A stretch of DNA of 64,000 nucleotides from Croceicoccus bisphenolivorans (lineage in GTDB: Bacteria > Pseudomonadota > Alphaproteobacteria > Sphingomonadales > Sphingomonadaceae), in contig NZ_LRSE01000011.1 in the NCBI RefSeq assembly GCF_001634625.1, forward strand, positions 1 to 64,000. Reading direction: 5' to 3'. The translations under genes and the position numbers were made by a program. Below, piece after piece: positions 20,408-31,401 of this stretch. Every line of letters starts with the position of its first letter. Positions within the stretch are counted from its first letter, which is position 1. A model generated the notes under the pieces. The model saw only the letters and a program-made list of their open reading frames with translations, was not told the DNA's origin and did not search any database.

Positions 20408-20438
20408 AAAAGGGCGACCTTGACGGGTCGCCCTTTTT
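20408..20438 (+). terminator. Rho-independent terminator of rpoZ
   Basis: Perfect 8-bp stem GGGCGACC / GGTCGCCC (20412-20419 and 20426-20433), loop TTGACG, flanked by AAAA and TTTTT. The A/T flanks make it work in both directions on paper. Confidence 0.93.
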
Positions 20439-20524
20439 CGTTGGGCGTTGCCTGCACCTGTACTCTTCCCATTTCGCCCGCGCAGCGTATCCTCTGCCCC
20501 ACGGGGCGGTACGCGGGGACAGAT

Positions 20525-21583
20525 ATGACCGGCGAGGGAATCGAGGCACTGGGCGGCGCAGTGGAAGGCGCAGCACTGGCAAGGGCGGTGGAACCCGCGC
20601 ATGGCGAAGGTTCGCATGGTGGCACAGGGCATTTCCATGAAGGTGCCTGCCTGAACTGCGCAGCGCCGCTGGCCGGAAACTACTGCGCACATTGCGGTCA
20701 GCCCGCCCACCTGCACCGCACGATGGGCGCATTCCTGCATGACCTGACCCACAGCGTCCTGCATCTGGAGGGCAAGACATGGCGCACGCTGCCGATGCTG
20801 GCATTTCGCCCCGGCAGACTGACCCGCGAATACATCGACGGCAAGCGCGCCCGCTATGTTTCGCCGATGGCGCTGTTCCTGTTCGCGATCTTCCTGATGT
20901 TTGCCGTATTCTCCTTCGCGGCGCCAAAGGCTCCAGCCGACATCGCCGGATCGCAGAACGCGGCGAATCTGGAGCAGGCAATCACCGAGTTGCAGGAAAA
21001 GCGCACGGCTGCGGCAGAGGACCTTGCTGCCCTGCCCGCAAACGATCCGGCAAGGGCAGAAACAGAGACCCGGATTGCCGACATCGATGACGACCTTGAA
21101 CTGATGCGATCACTGACGGTTGGCAATATCGCGGAAACCAACCTGCAGGACGCCTCCCGGTTCGCGCCGCTCCTGCGCAAATGGCGCGAAAATCCGTCTC
21201 TGATGATCTACAAGCTGCAGTCCACCGGCTACAAGTTCTCGTGGCTGCTGATCCCGCTGTCGCTACCGTTCGTCTGGCTGATATTCGCATGGAAGCGCCA
21301 GTTCGGTGTTTACGATCACGCGGTGTTCGTAACCTACTCGATCGGGTTCATGTCGCTGTTGTTCATCGTCGCCAGCCTGCTGGGCATGGCGGGCGTCGGA
21401 TCTTCACTAATCACGCTGGCGGTTATCGTCATCGTGCCAGCGCACATCTTTGCGCAGTTGCGTGGCGGCTATGCGCTATCGGGTTTCGGCGCGGCTTGGC
21501 GAACGGCAGCGACGCTGGTGATCGCACTGATCGTGATGCTCCTGTTCCTCGCCATCCTGCTGGCGATGGGCGCGATGGGATAG
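20525..21583 (+). CDS. DUF3667 zinc-ribbon membrane protein
   Basis: 352-residue protein. An N-terminal CLNCAAPLAGNYCAHCGQ zinc ribbon (about residues 40-58) is followed by the DUF3667 segment (LHDLTHSVLHLEGKTWRTL, FRPGRLTREYIDGKRARYVSP), a first hydrophobic helix (ALFLFAIFLMFAVFSF), a soluble helical stretch, and three or four C-terminal transmembrane helices. This is the usual layout of DUF3667 proteins; function is unknown. ATG 20525 is chosen because the upstream frame to 20420 would start in the rpoZ terminator. Confidence 0.82.
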   Translation: MTGEGIEALGGAVEGAALARAVEPAHGEGSHGGTGHFHEGACLNCAAPLAGNYCAHCGQPAHLHRTMGAFLHDLTHSVLHLEGKTWRTLPMLAFRPGRLTREYIDGKRARYVSPMALFLFAIFLMFAVFSFAAPKAPADIAGSQNAANLEQAITELQEKRTAAAEDLAALPANDPARAETETRIADIDDDLELMRSLTVGNIAETNLQDASRFAPLLRKWRENPSLMIYKLQSTGYKFSWLLIPLSLPFVWLIFAWKRQFGVYDHAVFVTYSIGFMSLLFIVASLLGMAGVGSSLITLAVIVIVPAHIFAQLRGGYALSGFGAAWRTAATLVIALIVMLLFLAILLAMGAMG

Positions 21584-21599
21584 TCCATCAGCCGCTGGA

Positions 21600-21875
21600 T
21601 CAGTCTGTGCCGTCCAGCTTTCCGTCGCCCTGATCGGGATCGGTCCGTTCATCCTGTTCCAGCTTGGCCTCCAGCTTGTCCGCGCCTTCGCTCACCTTGT
21701 CGGCAGCGACGATCGCGCCTTCGCGCACCGCGTTCTCGGCAACTTCCGCATTGGCGGCAGCATCGGCAGCGGCGCGATCGGCCATCACCGCGGCATTGTC
21801 CTGGGTTTCTTCGGAACAGGCGGCCGCGCCGAACATGCTCGCCGTGGCAAGCAGGGCAGTCAGGGTCTTGGGCAT
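21600..21875 (-). CDS. Small alanine-rich putative lipoprotein
   Basis: 91 residues: signal MPKTLTALLATASMFGAAAC with lipobox GAAAC, then an Ala/Glu/Asp-rich helical stretch and a very acidic tail (DERTDPDQGDGKLDGTD). No family recognised. It lies on the same strand as ftsH, 80 bases downstream of the ftsH stop in the direction of transcription. Confidence 0.6.
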   Translation of the reverse strand: MPKTLTALLATASMFGAAACSEETQDNAAVMADRAAADAAANAEVAENAVREGAIVAADKVSEGADKLEAKLEQDERTDPDQGDGKLDGTD

Positions 21876-21955
21876 TTCGGGAACCTCGTCGTCAATCCGT
21901 ACATACGGACTACGCGAAGCACCGCTGCTCGTTCCCCGACCGCCCCTCTATGCGG

Positions 21956-23899
<1,944 letters not shown>

Positions 23900-23997
23900 G
23901 TGCGTTCGGACTCACCTTTCAACCCCAATGTAGGGGGGACATGGTGAATGGCAAGCAAACGAAAGTCGGTGAATCGCCCTGAATCGGGCACGGCGCG

Positions 23998-24966
23998 TCA
24001 ACCTTCGCCGGCACCGTCGTTTCGCGGGGGAGCCGCCGTGAAATGCCACACGCCCGCGCGCGGGGTGCACATCACGCCTGCCAGGGTTCCCTTGTCTCCG
24101 CTTTCCAGCGATTCGAGCAACCGGGCAACTTCCTCGCCGCGCGGAGTGCCTTCACTGGCGTATCGCGCGACAATCTCTTCCAGTACGCGAAAACGGACGG
24201 AGCGCGGCCCTGCCGGATTATAGGCCAGCTGGCTGCCGTCCTCGCTCATCGAGACCTGGGCCGCGAACTCGTGCCTTGCGGCGAATTCCAGCACGTCGGC
24301 CACATCGCGCAAATGGATCGCACTGGCGGCAAGGCGCATGGGGTCGAGCCAGTCCGCATCGGCCAGTCCCTGCCGCACGCGGGCGCGATCATAGGCGGGA
24401 TCGGCGTTGGACGGATCATCCACCGCTTCCAGCCCCGCCCGCTCCACGATCATCGCCAGTTCCGCGCGCGGCATGGTGAGCAGGGGCCGGATCAGCATGA
24501 TGTCGCTGCGCCCCGGCATCATCCCGCGTTCGCGCATCGCGCCCAACCCGCGAATGCCGGACGCGCGATTCAGCCGCATGAGCAGGGTTTCGGCAATGTC
24601 ATCGGCATGGTGGGCCGTCGCCACGAACCGCAACCCTTCGCGCGAAGCCCAGGCGCCCAGCGCGGCATAGCGTTCGCCTCGCGCGCGGGCCTGCACATTG
24701 CCGCCCGGTTCCAGCGACACATGCAAGGTTTCATGCGGCACGCCGAGGTCTGCGCAAGTGCGCGCAACAAAGGCTGCTTCGTCCGCCGCCTCAGGCCGCA
24801 GGCCGTGATCGACTGTCGCGACCTTGATCGCAGAGGGCATCGCCTGCTGCGCCAGCACGAGCAGCGCAAGGCTGTCCGGCCCACCGGAAACGGCCAGCCC
24901 CAGCGTCTCGCCATTGCCCAAGCCAAGCCGCGCGCATTCCTGCGCAAAGCGAACCGGTAAGTTCAT
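23998..24966 (-). CDS. tilS: tRNA(Ile)-lysidine synthetase TilS
   Basis: 322-residue enzyme that modifies the CAU anticodon of tRNA-Ile2 with lysine. The PP-loop SGGPDS is at residues 27-32, followed by TVDHGLRPEAADEAAFV and ATAHHADDIAETLLMRL. It is a short form: the C-terminal domains of E. coli TilS are largely absent, as in many alphaproteobacteria. It lies 18 bases after the cpoB-like gene and upstream of ftsH, a frequent alphaproteobacterial order. Confidence 0.93.
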   Translation of the reverse strand: MNLPVRFAQECARLGLGNGETLGLAVSGGPDSLALLVLAQQAMPSAIKVATVDHGLRPEAADEAAFVARTCADLGVPHETLHVSLEPGGNVQARARGERYAALGAWASREGLRFVATAHHADDIAETLLMRLNRASGIRGLGAMRERGMMPGRSDIMLIRPLLTMPRAELAMIVERAGLEAVDDPSNADPAYDRARVRQGLADADWLDPMRLAASAIHLRDVADVLEFAARHEFAAQVSMSEDGSQLAYNPAGPRSVRFRVLEEIVARYASEGTPRGEEVARLLESLESGDKGTLAGVMCTPRAGVWHFTAAPPRNDGAGEG

Positions 24967-24984
24967 GCCCCCCTTCCGCGACCG

Positions 24985-25905
24985 TTACTTGCAGCCGGCC
25001 CTGGTCGCGGTTTCGCCCGAAAGCGACGCCAGCCTGCCGTTCGCTTCGTTGGGATAGACGAGGCGGAATTCCTCGAGCGCCTCGCACGCCTTGGTCTTGT
25101 TGCCCAGCTGCAGGGTGGCAATGGCAAGGTAGACGAGGCTGTCGGGCGCGCGTGCGCCGCCGCGATTGTCGAGGTAGTTCTTCAGGAATGCCTCTGCCGC
25201 CGGACGCGGCTTACCATCGTCGAGATAGGCGCGGCCCAGCAGGTTCTGCGCATAGGATGCCCGGCTGTGAGTCGGGTAATCCTTCAGCATCTGGGCAAGC
25301 TGCTTCTGCGCCGCGGCGTACTGGCCGGCATCCCACATGCGGAAGCCATAGACATAGGCATCATCGCCCGCATCGCCCGTGCTCGGCTTCTCTATCGCAG
25401 CCGCGGCCGTACTTGCCGGTGGCGTTGCCGCAGGTGCAGGTGTCGGCGCAGGTTTCGCCACCGGCGGAGCACCCGCGCCGCTGCCGATACCGCCATCGGG
25501 TTCGACCGGCATCGGCGCTTCCAGTTGCTTCGCCTTCATCTCCAGTGCTTCAAGCCGCGCGTTCATCAGGCGCAGCGCGTTCTGGTTCACTTCGGTCTGC
25601 GCGGTCAGTTGGGCAAGCGCCGATTCAACCGAATCCATGCGCGCGAGCAGATCCGTGACCGGCCCGCTCGATGGCGGGACGGGTGAGGTGGCGGCGGGCT
25701 GGGCGGCAGTGATCTCGGGCTCGAAATACTTGCCGTCTGCGCCCGGGAAAACCTTGCGCTGCAGCGCTTTCACTTCGGCTTCGAGCTTGCGGATGCGGGT
25801 CGCATCGTCTTGCGCGGCGGCAGGCACCGGTGCGAGCATGGAGGCGGACAGCAACGTGCCCAGAAAGAAAGCCGGCAAGCGGCGGGCGGAGCGTGCGGGA
25901 ATCAT
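24985..25905 (-). CDS. CpoB/YbgF-type periplasmic TPR protein
   Basis: 306-residue exported protein. Signal peptide (residues about 1-33, ending PVPAAAQ), a coiled coil (TRIRKLEAEVKALQRKV and SVESALAQLTAQTEVNQNAL), a Pro/Ala linker, then a TPR block (DAYVYGFRMWDAGQYAAAQKQL ... AAEAFLKNYLD). Family members coordinate Tol-Pal and peptidoglycan synthesis during division. The start at 25905 is backed by AAAGG seven bases upstream; the 14 extra residues to 25947 are not. Normally found by tol-pal; here it heads cpoB-tilS-ftsH. Confidence 0.85.
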   Translation of the reverse strand: MIPARSARRLPAFFLGTLLSASMLAPVPAAAQDDATRIRKLEAEVKALQRKVFPGADGKYFEPEITAAQPAATSPVPPSSGPVTDLLARMDSVESALAQLTAQTEVNQNALRLMNARLEALEMKAKQLEAPMPVEPDGGIGSGAGAPPVAKPAPTPAPAATPPASTAAAAIEKPSTGDAGDDAYVYGFRMWDAGQYAAAQKQLAQMLKDYPTHSRASYAQNLLGRAYLDDGKPRPAAEAFLKNYLDNRGGARAPDSLVYLAIATLQLGNKTKACEALEEFRLVYPNEANGRLASLSGETATRAGCK

Positions 25906-26007
25906 GAACGGACCTTTCTGGGTTCTCGTGTCTTTTTGCTCGTGCATCAGGCCGTTCCTGCCAAGGTCATGCCAAACGGGCGCTTAACGAAGTGGGTAAA
26001 CCGGCAA

Positions 26008-26847
26008 TCAGGGAACACTCGCACCGGACGCGCGCGCATTGAGCGAGGCGGCATCGACGGGCACGTTCCTGATCGTGCGCTGCTCTGTCGCAAGGGGGGC
26101 GACTTCGCGACCGCCGATGGTGATCTTCAGCGCATCGGGGCGACCGGTCCATACTTGCGGACCGTCGGCATCTTCGGGAATCGTGAAACTTTCATCGAGC
26201 GCCATCTGCTTCTGGAACAACTGGCGGTTGTTGCGGTCGTAGAACTTGACCCAGATACCGTCGACCGTGGCCGTGAAAGTCACGGCACCTTCCGGCACGG
26301 TTTCTTCCGCCGGTGCGGCAGTGGCTGCGGCAGGCGGCGTGGCGGCCACTTTCCGCTCTGCCTCAAGCGGGGGCAGTTCGCTGGCGGGCATAAAGAACCC
26401 GCGCCACACGAAAAAGCCCACGAGAAGCACCACGACCAGCAAGCCGCCCACGCCCCATGCCAGTGCCGACGATGGCACTCGCGCCGGATCGCCCGGCTCC
26501 AGATAATCCAGATTGCGGACCGGTGCCTGCGGCCCTGCGACGCCCATCTCCTCTCGCACCGCCTCGACGATCTCCGTCTCGTCGATGCCCAATGCGCGGG
26601 CATAGCTGCGCGCGAAGCCGACGGCGTAAGTGCGGCCCGGCAGGTCTGAGAAGCGGCCTTCCTCGATCGTGTCGAGATGACGCTCCGCGATCTTGGTACG
26701 CTCCCCCACTTCGGCGCGCGACAGTCCCTGCCGCTCACGCTCGGCCCTCAGCCTTGCGCCAACCCCGCCAGCACCCGCATCGAGCGTGGCTGCCGCGTCC
26801 ACATCGTTCGCGGGGGGGGTGCCGGTACCGTCTTCGCTATCGTCCAC
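26008..26847 (-). CDS. RodZ-like cytoskeletal/HTH membrane protein
   Basis: About 279 residues: N-terminal XRE-type helix-turn-helix (GARLRAERERQGLSRAEVGE, KIAERHLDTIEEGRF), a linker, one transmembrane helix (ALAWGVGGLLVVVLLVGFFV) and a C-terminal DUF4115 domain (AVTFTATVDGIWVKFYDRNN). This is the RodZ plan, which links MreB filaments to the cell-wall machinery. A GTG at 26847 is the most sensible start; the frame extends to a TTG at 26907 but without a ribosome site. Confidence 0.87.
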   Translation of the reverse strand: MDDSEDGTGTPPANDVDAAATLDAGAGGVGARLRAERERQGLSRAEVGERTKIAERHLDTIEEGRFSDLPGRTYAVGFARSYARALGIDETEIVEAVREEMGVAGPQAPVRNLDYLEPGDPARVPSSALAWGVGGLLVVVLLVGFFVWRGFFMPASELPPLEAERKVAATPPAAATAAPAEETVPEGAVTFTATVDGIWVKFYDRNNRQLFQKQMALDESFTIPEDADGPQVWTGRPDALKITIGGREVAPLATEQRTIRNVPVDAASLNARASGASVP

Positions 26848-27014
26848 TCGATCTGTCGCCTCTGCTCGTATGGCTCCATTGCAAGGCAAGCGCGCAGCGC
26901 CGCGCAAGTCAAGCGAGCCAAAGGGGATTTGCGCTACTTACTGGACCTGTGAAACCAAAACGCCAAAGGCCAAGGCGTTCCCGCCATAAAAGGCCGTGTC
27001 CGCGATTGTCACGG

Positions 27015-29291
27015 TCAATCCCACTCGATGCCGCGTTCCTCCGCCCATGCGATCATCGCAGATCGCAGATCGGGCACCGGCTCGCTCAGCCAGCGGTCCA
27101 TCGCGCGCGCGATTTCGTTCGTGTCGATCTTGCGCACCATTTCCTTCAGCGGGCCGACCGATGCGGGCGTGATGGAAAGCCTGCGGATGCCTAGGCCGAT
27201 CAGGGCCAGCGCCTCCAGCCTGCGTCCGCCCATCTCTCCGCATACCGTCAGGTCGACCGTATGGCCTTCCAGTTGCCGGACAACGCGGCGCAGGAAACGC
27301 ATGATGGCAGGGCTGAGCCAGTCGTACCGTTCCGCCAGCTTAGGGTTGGAGCGATCCGCCGCGAACAGGAACTGGGTGAGGTCGTTCGTGCCGACCGACA
27401 GGAACGAAAGCTTGGGCGCAAGGACATCCAGCACTTCGGCCAGCGCAGGCACTTCCAGCATCGCGCCGTAACGAACCTGTTCGGGCACCATCTTGCGCCG
27501 CTTGCGCAGGAAATCCAGCTGGCTTTCGAACACGCGCTTCGCCGCGTCGAACTCCCATGGCTCGGACACCATCGGGAACATGACGTTGAGCGTCCTGCCT
27601 GCGGCTGCTTCAAGAAGCGCGCGGGCCTGCGCCTTCATCAGCCCCTCCCGTCCCAGCGCAAGGCGCAGGGCGCGCCAGCCCATCGCCGGGTTCTCGTCGT
27701 CCCGCCCCTCGTCCTCGCCGCGCAGATAGGGCAGGGACTTGTCTCCGCCGATATCGACGGTGCGGAACACGACCGGCTTGTCGCCTGCTGCGTCCATCAC
27801 GTCGCGATAGAGCCGCGTCTGCCGCTCACGCTGAGGCAGGGTGGCCGAGACGAGGAACTGGAACTCGGTCCGGAACAGGCCGATGCCGTCGGCCCCCGTC
27901 ATGTTCAGCGCCGGCACGTCGTCGCGCAGGCCCGCGTTCACCATGATCGTGATGCGTTCGCCATTTTTCGAACACGGCTCCACGTCGCGCAGGGCCGCGT
28001 AAGTCGCCTGTTTCTCGCGGTTCCTGGCGGAGCGCGCCTCGAACGCCTCGATAATGGCTTGTCCGGGCCGGATATTGGCAATGCCCTGCGTAGCATCGAG
28101 CAGGATTTCATCGCCCTCGCGAACGAAACCGCGCAGCCCCTGAACGCGGCCCAGCACCGGCACGCCCATCGCGCGCGCGACGATGACGACGTGGCTGGTA
28201 AGCGATCCTTCCTCCAAAATCACGCCCTTCAGCCGCCGCCGGTCGTATTCTAGCAGTTCGGCCGGGCCGAGATTGCGCGCGATCAGGATGGCATCGCCGC
28301 GCAGGCCCATCGTCGCCGCAGTGCCCACCTGCCCCGACACGATCCGCAACAGGCGGTTCGACAAGTCTTCCAGATCGTGCATGCGATCGGCCAGCAGGGC
28401 ATCGTCGATCTGGCGCATGCGCATACGGGTGCGCTGCTGCACGCGCTCTATCGCTGCTTCCGCTGTCAGGCCGGAATCGATCGCCTCGTTGATCCGGCGT
28501 GACCAGCCTTCGTCATACGCGAACATCTTGTAGGTCTCGAGCACGGCCTCGTGCTCTCCGCCCACGCCGAACTCGGCCTGGTTGGCCATCTTGTCGATCT
28601 GCTCGCGCATCTTGTCGAAGGCGAGGTAGACGCGCTGGCGCTCCGCCTCGGTATCCTCGGCCACGACATGTTCGATATTGATGCGCGGCTGGTGGAACAC
28701 CGCGTGCCCGCCGGCCAGCCCCTTCACCAGCGGCAGGCCGGAAAGCTGCTGCGGGTCGACGAACTGCGGGCTGGCCGAAAGCGCGTCGTGTTCGTCGATC
28801 AGGTCCGCGTTGGAAATCAGTTCGGCAAGGACCATCGCCACGGTCTGCAGCGCCTCTATCTCGATATCCTCGTAGCGGCGCGGTTCGACATGCTGGACGA
28901 CAAGCGCGCCGACAGCACGCTCACGCCGCACGATGGGAACGCCGGCGAAGGAGTGGAACTTTTCCTCGCCCGTTTCCGGGCGGTAGAGGAAGTCGGGGTG
29001 TGCCGCCGCCTCGGCAAGGTTCAGCATCTCGACGTTTTCGGCGATCGTGCCGACAAGGCCCTCGCCAATGGCTAGCCGCGTCACGTGGACTGCGCTTTGT
29101 TCAAGTCCGCGCGTCGCGAACAGTTCGAGCATGCCTTCGCGCAGCAGATAGACCGAGCAGACCTCGCTATGCAGGTTTTCGCCGATGACATCGACGACCT
29201 GGTTCAGCTTGGCCTGCGCGCTGGCGCGCGAGGCCATGACCTCGTGAAGGTTCGTCAGGATCGAGCGGGCGGCGGAGACAGCGGTCTGCAT
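27015..29291 (-). CDS. ptsP: PTS-Ntr enzyme I (phosphoenolpyruvate phosphotransferase)
   Basis: 758-residue enzyme that starts the nitrogen phosphotransferase cascade by taking phosphate from PEP and passing it to NPr. An N-terminal GAF domain (about 1-165) senses small molecules (glutamine in E. coli); the PEP-utilising domains follow, with the phospho-histidine H367 in LTSHVVIVARAMG, FRTEFQFL, and the TIM-barrel motifs VCGEMGGRRLEALAL. Start at MQTAVSAARS (29291). No ptsN/ptsO neighbour is present, typical for alphaproteobacteria. Confidence 0.93.
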   Translation of the reverse strand: MQTAVSAARSILTNLHEVMASRASAQAKLNQVVDVIGENLHSEVCSVYLLREGMLELFATRGLEQSAVHVTRLAIGEGLVGTIAENVEMLNLAEAAAHPDFLYRPETGEEKFHSFAGVPIVRRERAVGALVVQHVEPRRYEDIEIEALQTVAMVLAELISNADLIDEHDALSASPQFVDPQQLSGLPLVKGLAGGHAVFHQPRINIEHVVAEDTEAERQRVYLAFDKMREQIDKMANQAEFGVGGEHEAVLETYKMFAYDEGWSRRINEAIDSGLTAEAAIERVQQRTRMRMRQIDDALLADRMHDLEDLSNRLLRIVSGQVGTAATMGLRGDAILIARNLGPAELLEYDRRRLKGVILEEGSLTSHVVIVARAMGVPVLGRVQGLRGFVREGDEILLDATQGIANIRPGQAIIEAFEARSARNREKQATYAALRDVEPCSKNGERITIMVNAGLRDDVPALNMTGADGIGLFRTEFQFLVSATLPQRERQTRLYRDVMDAAGDKPVVFRTVDIGGDKSLPYLRGEDEGRDDENPAMGWRALRLALGREGLMKAQARALLEAAAGRTLNVMFPMVSEPWEFDAAKRVFESQLDFLRKRRKMVPEQVRYGAMLEVPALAEVLDVLAPKLSFLSVGTNDLTQFLFAADRSNPKLAERYDWLSPAIMRFLRRVVRQLEGHTVDLTVCGEMGGRRLEALALIGLGIRRLSITPASVGPLKEMVRKIDTNEIARAMDRWLSEPVPDLRSAMIAWAEERGIEWD

Positions 29292-29396
29292 GTTATTTGC
29301 GTTAAAGCACAGTGCAGGTGCAGCGCGAAAGGGGGAATGCAGCAAAGCGGCAAGGCTTGGCGCGACTTTGCCCGCTCCCACGTGCCCGCGAAATAC

Positions 29397-29425
29397 AAAC
29401 GCCCCCGGCCTTGCGGCGCGGGGGC
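29397..29425 (-). terminator. Candidate terminator of the reverse YdcH gene
   Basis: On the reverse strand ACGCCCCC and GGGGGCGT enclose GCGCCGCAAGGCC, then TTGTATTT. Long GC stem but interrupted T run; it lies 32 bases after the YdcH stop. Confidence 0.55.
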
Positions 29426-29456
29426 GTGGCTGTTTCGTCGTGCGATCTATTCAGAG

Positions 29457-29612
29457 TCAGTGAAGCGCCATTTCCTCCTTGATACGCAGCTTCGCTCGCT
29501 TAAGTCGCTGGATTCTCGCAGCATCCGGCGCGGGGCGCGCCTGCTCGTCACGTAGCTGCCGGTCGATCCCGGCGTGCTTGGTCTGAAGAGCGCTGATGTG
29601 CGTCGATTCCAT
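29457..29612 (-). CDS. YdcH family (DUF465) small protein 1
   Basis: A 51-residue protein reading MESTHISALQTKHAGIDR through RLKRAKLRIKEEMALH. The repeated-heptad, charged helix with terminal KLRIKEEM is typical of the YdcH/DUF465 family (small coiled-coil proteins of unknown function). AGGAG sits seven bases before the ATG. A second YdcH gene lies 311 bases away on the other strand. Confidence 0.82.
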   Translation of the reverse strand: MESTHISALQTKHAGIDRQLRDEQARPAPDAARIQRLKRAKLRIKEEMALH

Positions 29613-29638
29613 GGCAATCTCCTGCGTTGGTGTGGTGA

Positions 29639-29735
29639 CGTTCCCTGAACCGTTTGTATTCTCTACCTTTCGCTTTGCGGCCCGCTGGTCCGGCGGACCG
29701 AAAACCGGTTTCCCGACTCGTTAGTCTTCTCTACC
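29639..29735. repeat. Two similar 29-bp direct repeats between the YdcH genes
   Basis: 29639-29667 and 29707-29735 share 22 of 29 positions, both ending in TTCTCTACC. They start 68 bases apart within the 311-base divergent gap 29613-29923, which otherwise holds no gene. Position suggests paired regulator sites or duplicated promoter DNA. Confidence 0.5.
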
Positions 29736-29923
29736 GGCAGGAAAGATTGAAACACGGATCGGCCGGTTTGCGAAGGGATGTTTCAGAAATATTTCGATGA
29801 GGCGGGCAATATGGCGGACGGGCGCAAGATGCCTGCGTTCAGGCGATTGCACTCAGCGGCAGCCCGTGCGAAAGACGCGCCGCCGGTGACGTCCGGCAGG
29901 TCTGGTTGGGGGCGAAGGCGCGC

Positions 29924-30118
29924 ATGACCGAAGACGAGATGCGCAAGCGACTGGAAATATTGCGGATCGAGCATCGCGACCTCGACGCCGCGATCGCCGC
30001 GCTTTCCGAAAATCCCTCGGCCCAGCTTCAGGTCGCCCGGCTGAAGAAGCGCAAGCTGCTGCTGAAAGACCAGATCGCGCTGATCGAGGATGCGTTGATT
30101 CCCGATATCATCGCGTGA
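29924..30118 (+). CDS. YdcH family (DUF465) small protein 2
   Basis: A 64-residue protein: MTEDEMRKRLEILRIEHRDL, then LKKRKLLLKDQIALIEDALI. Same DUF465 plan as the reverse-strand neighbour, with LKDQI in place of IKEEM. GAAGG precedes the ATG at 29924; six extra codons to 29906 are possible. The pair of divergent YdcH genes is common in sphingomonads as far as I recall. Function unknown. Confidence 0.8.
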   Translation: MTEDEMRKRLEILRIEHRDLDAAIAALSENPSAQLQVARLKKRKLLLKDQIALIEDALIPDIIA

Positions 30119-30130
30119 TTTGTTTTTAGT

Positions 30131-30328
30131 CCCTCAAGCGTCGGGCGGAGTGCATCCGGCCCGCTTGGCTACCTCGCATAAGCTCGGGCGGCCGTTCGGC
30201 CTTGCGGGAGTCGCTGCGCGCGCCTTTTCTTGTTTCGCCCTCAAGCGCCGGGCGCGGGCCATCCGGCCCGCTTGGCTACCTCGCACAAGCTCGGGCGGCC
30301 GTTCGGCCTTGCGGGAGTCGCTGCGCGC
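30131..30328. repeat. Tandem pair of 91-bp intergenic repeats
   Basis: Copies at 30131-30221 and 30238-30328 match at 85 of 91 positions, 107 bases apart. Each starts CCCTCAAGCG, contains CATCCGGCCCGCTTGGC and GGCCGTTCGGCC (a small hairpin), and ends GAGTCGCTGCGCGC. Copy 2 also has a GCGGGCC/GGCCCGC stem that is broken in copy 1. They fill the gap between the 3' ends of two convergent genes, as REP-type elements do. Confidence 0.85.
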
Positions 30329-30348
30329 CCCGGACGATTGCCGGAAGG

Positions 30349-31107
30349 TCAGCCCAGCGCTTTCCATACGCCGAACAGGCTGGTGGCCGCCAGCACCACG
30401 CCGACGAAGATCAGGATCGGCTTTACCGGCAGCTTCTTTGCCGCCCATGCCCCGATCGGCGCAGCCGCCACGCCGCCAACGATCAGGCCCAGCGTCGCGC
30501 CGGCAAGATCCGCGATGCCGATCTGGCTGATGAACGTGACCGAAACCGCGATCGTCAGGAAGAATTCGACCGAGTTGACCGTGCCGATCACTTTTCGCGG
30601 TTCCACGCCCTGCACCAGCAGGTTCGAGGTGACGACCGGCCCCCATCCGCCGCCGCCAGCCGCATCCAGAAATCCGCCGACAAGCCCCAGCGGCGCAACG
30701 TGCTTCGCCTCGCGCGGTTTGGGCGGCCAGAATATCCCGCGCACCAGCAGGTAGAGGCCGACAAGCGTAAGATAACCCAGCACGAAGGGTTTCACGACAG
30801 AGGCATCGACACTGGTGAGCAAATAGGCGCCGGCCACACCGCCTGCCACGCCGGGCAAGAGCAGCTTGAAGAACAATCGCTTGTCGATATTGCGATGATA
30901 GAGGTGGCTGAGGCCCGAAGTCGCGGTGGTGAAGCATTCGACCACGTGCACGCGGGCCGATGCCATTGCCGGCGGCACACCGAGCACCCCCACCAGCAGC
31001 GTGTTGCAGATCACCCCGAACGCCATCCCCAGCGCGCCGTCGACAAGCTGGGCGGCAAAACCGATGGCCATGTAGGGAAGCAATGGTTCGAGAAACGAGA
31101 TGTCCAT
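30349..31107 (-). CDS. TauE/SafE-family anion permease
   Basis: About 252 residues, nearly all hydrophobic, with roughly eight transmembrane helices. The family blocks are GFAAQLVDGALGMAFGVICN near the N-terminus and LGLVGGFLDAAGGGGWGPV in the middle, the duplicated glycine-rich half-motif of TauE/SafE permeases. Members export or import sulfite, sulfoacetate or other organosulfur anions; the substrate here is unknown. Start taken at MDISFLEP (31107); the frame is open to 31173. Upstream lies an AT-rich stretch where the accessory region seems to begin. Confidence 0.85.
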   Translation of the reverse strand: MDISFLEPLLPYMAIGFAAQLVDGALGMAFGVICNTLLVGVLGVPPAMASARVHVVECFTTATSGLSHLYHRNIDKRLFFKLLLPGVAGGVAGAYLLTSVDASVVKPFVLGYLTLVGLYLLVRGIFWPPKPREAKHVAPLGLVGGFLDAAGGGGWGPVVTSNLLVQGVEPRKVIGTVNSVEFFLTIAVSVTFISQIGIADLAGATLGLIVGGVAAAPIGAWAAKKLPVKPILIFVGVVLAATSLFGVWKALG

Positions 31108-31401
31108 GACCACGGTTGTCTCACGCGGCGTGATTGCCGGATGGACAATTATCCGCGCGAGCCCCGGTTCCACGAGACAGCTTTACGATCGCCCTGCAAA
31201 GACGATCTTCCTTGCCCAAACCGCTATTTGCGGCGGTAGCGAAAATACCAGACCTTAGTGGCCATACTATCATAATACACTGATATATAATATCTAATCA
31301 GCATTTTTGGATGCCCATTTTCGCGGCTGGCAATCACCGGGTAATCACCATGCCAAATTTGGTAAGCACGCGCCCCCATAAACGGATTTCTGCGTTTGCG
31401 A
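31108..31401. other. AT-rich junction before the accessory region
   Basis: No gene seen. Bases 31255-31315 are strikingly AT-rich (CATAATACACTGATATATAA) in otherwise GC-rich DNA. From here on gene content becomes plasmid/island-like. No tRNA, integrase or attachment repeat is recognised. Confidence 0.45.
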
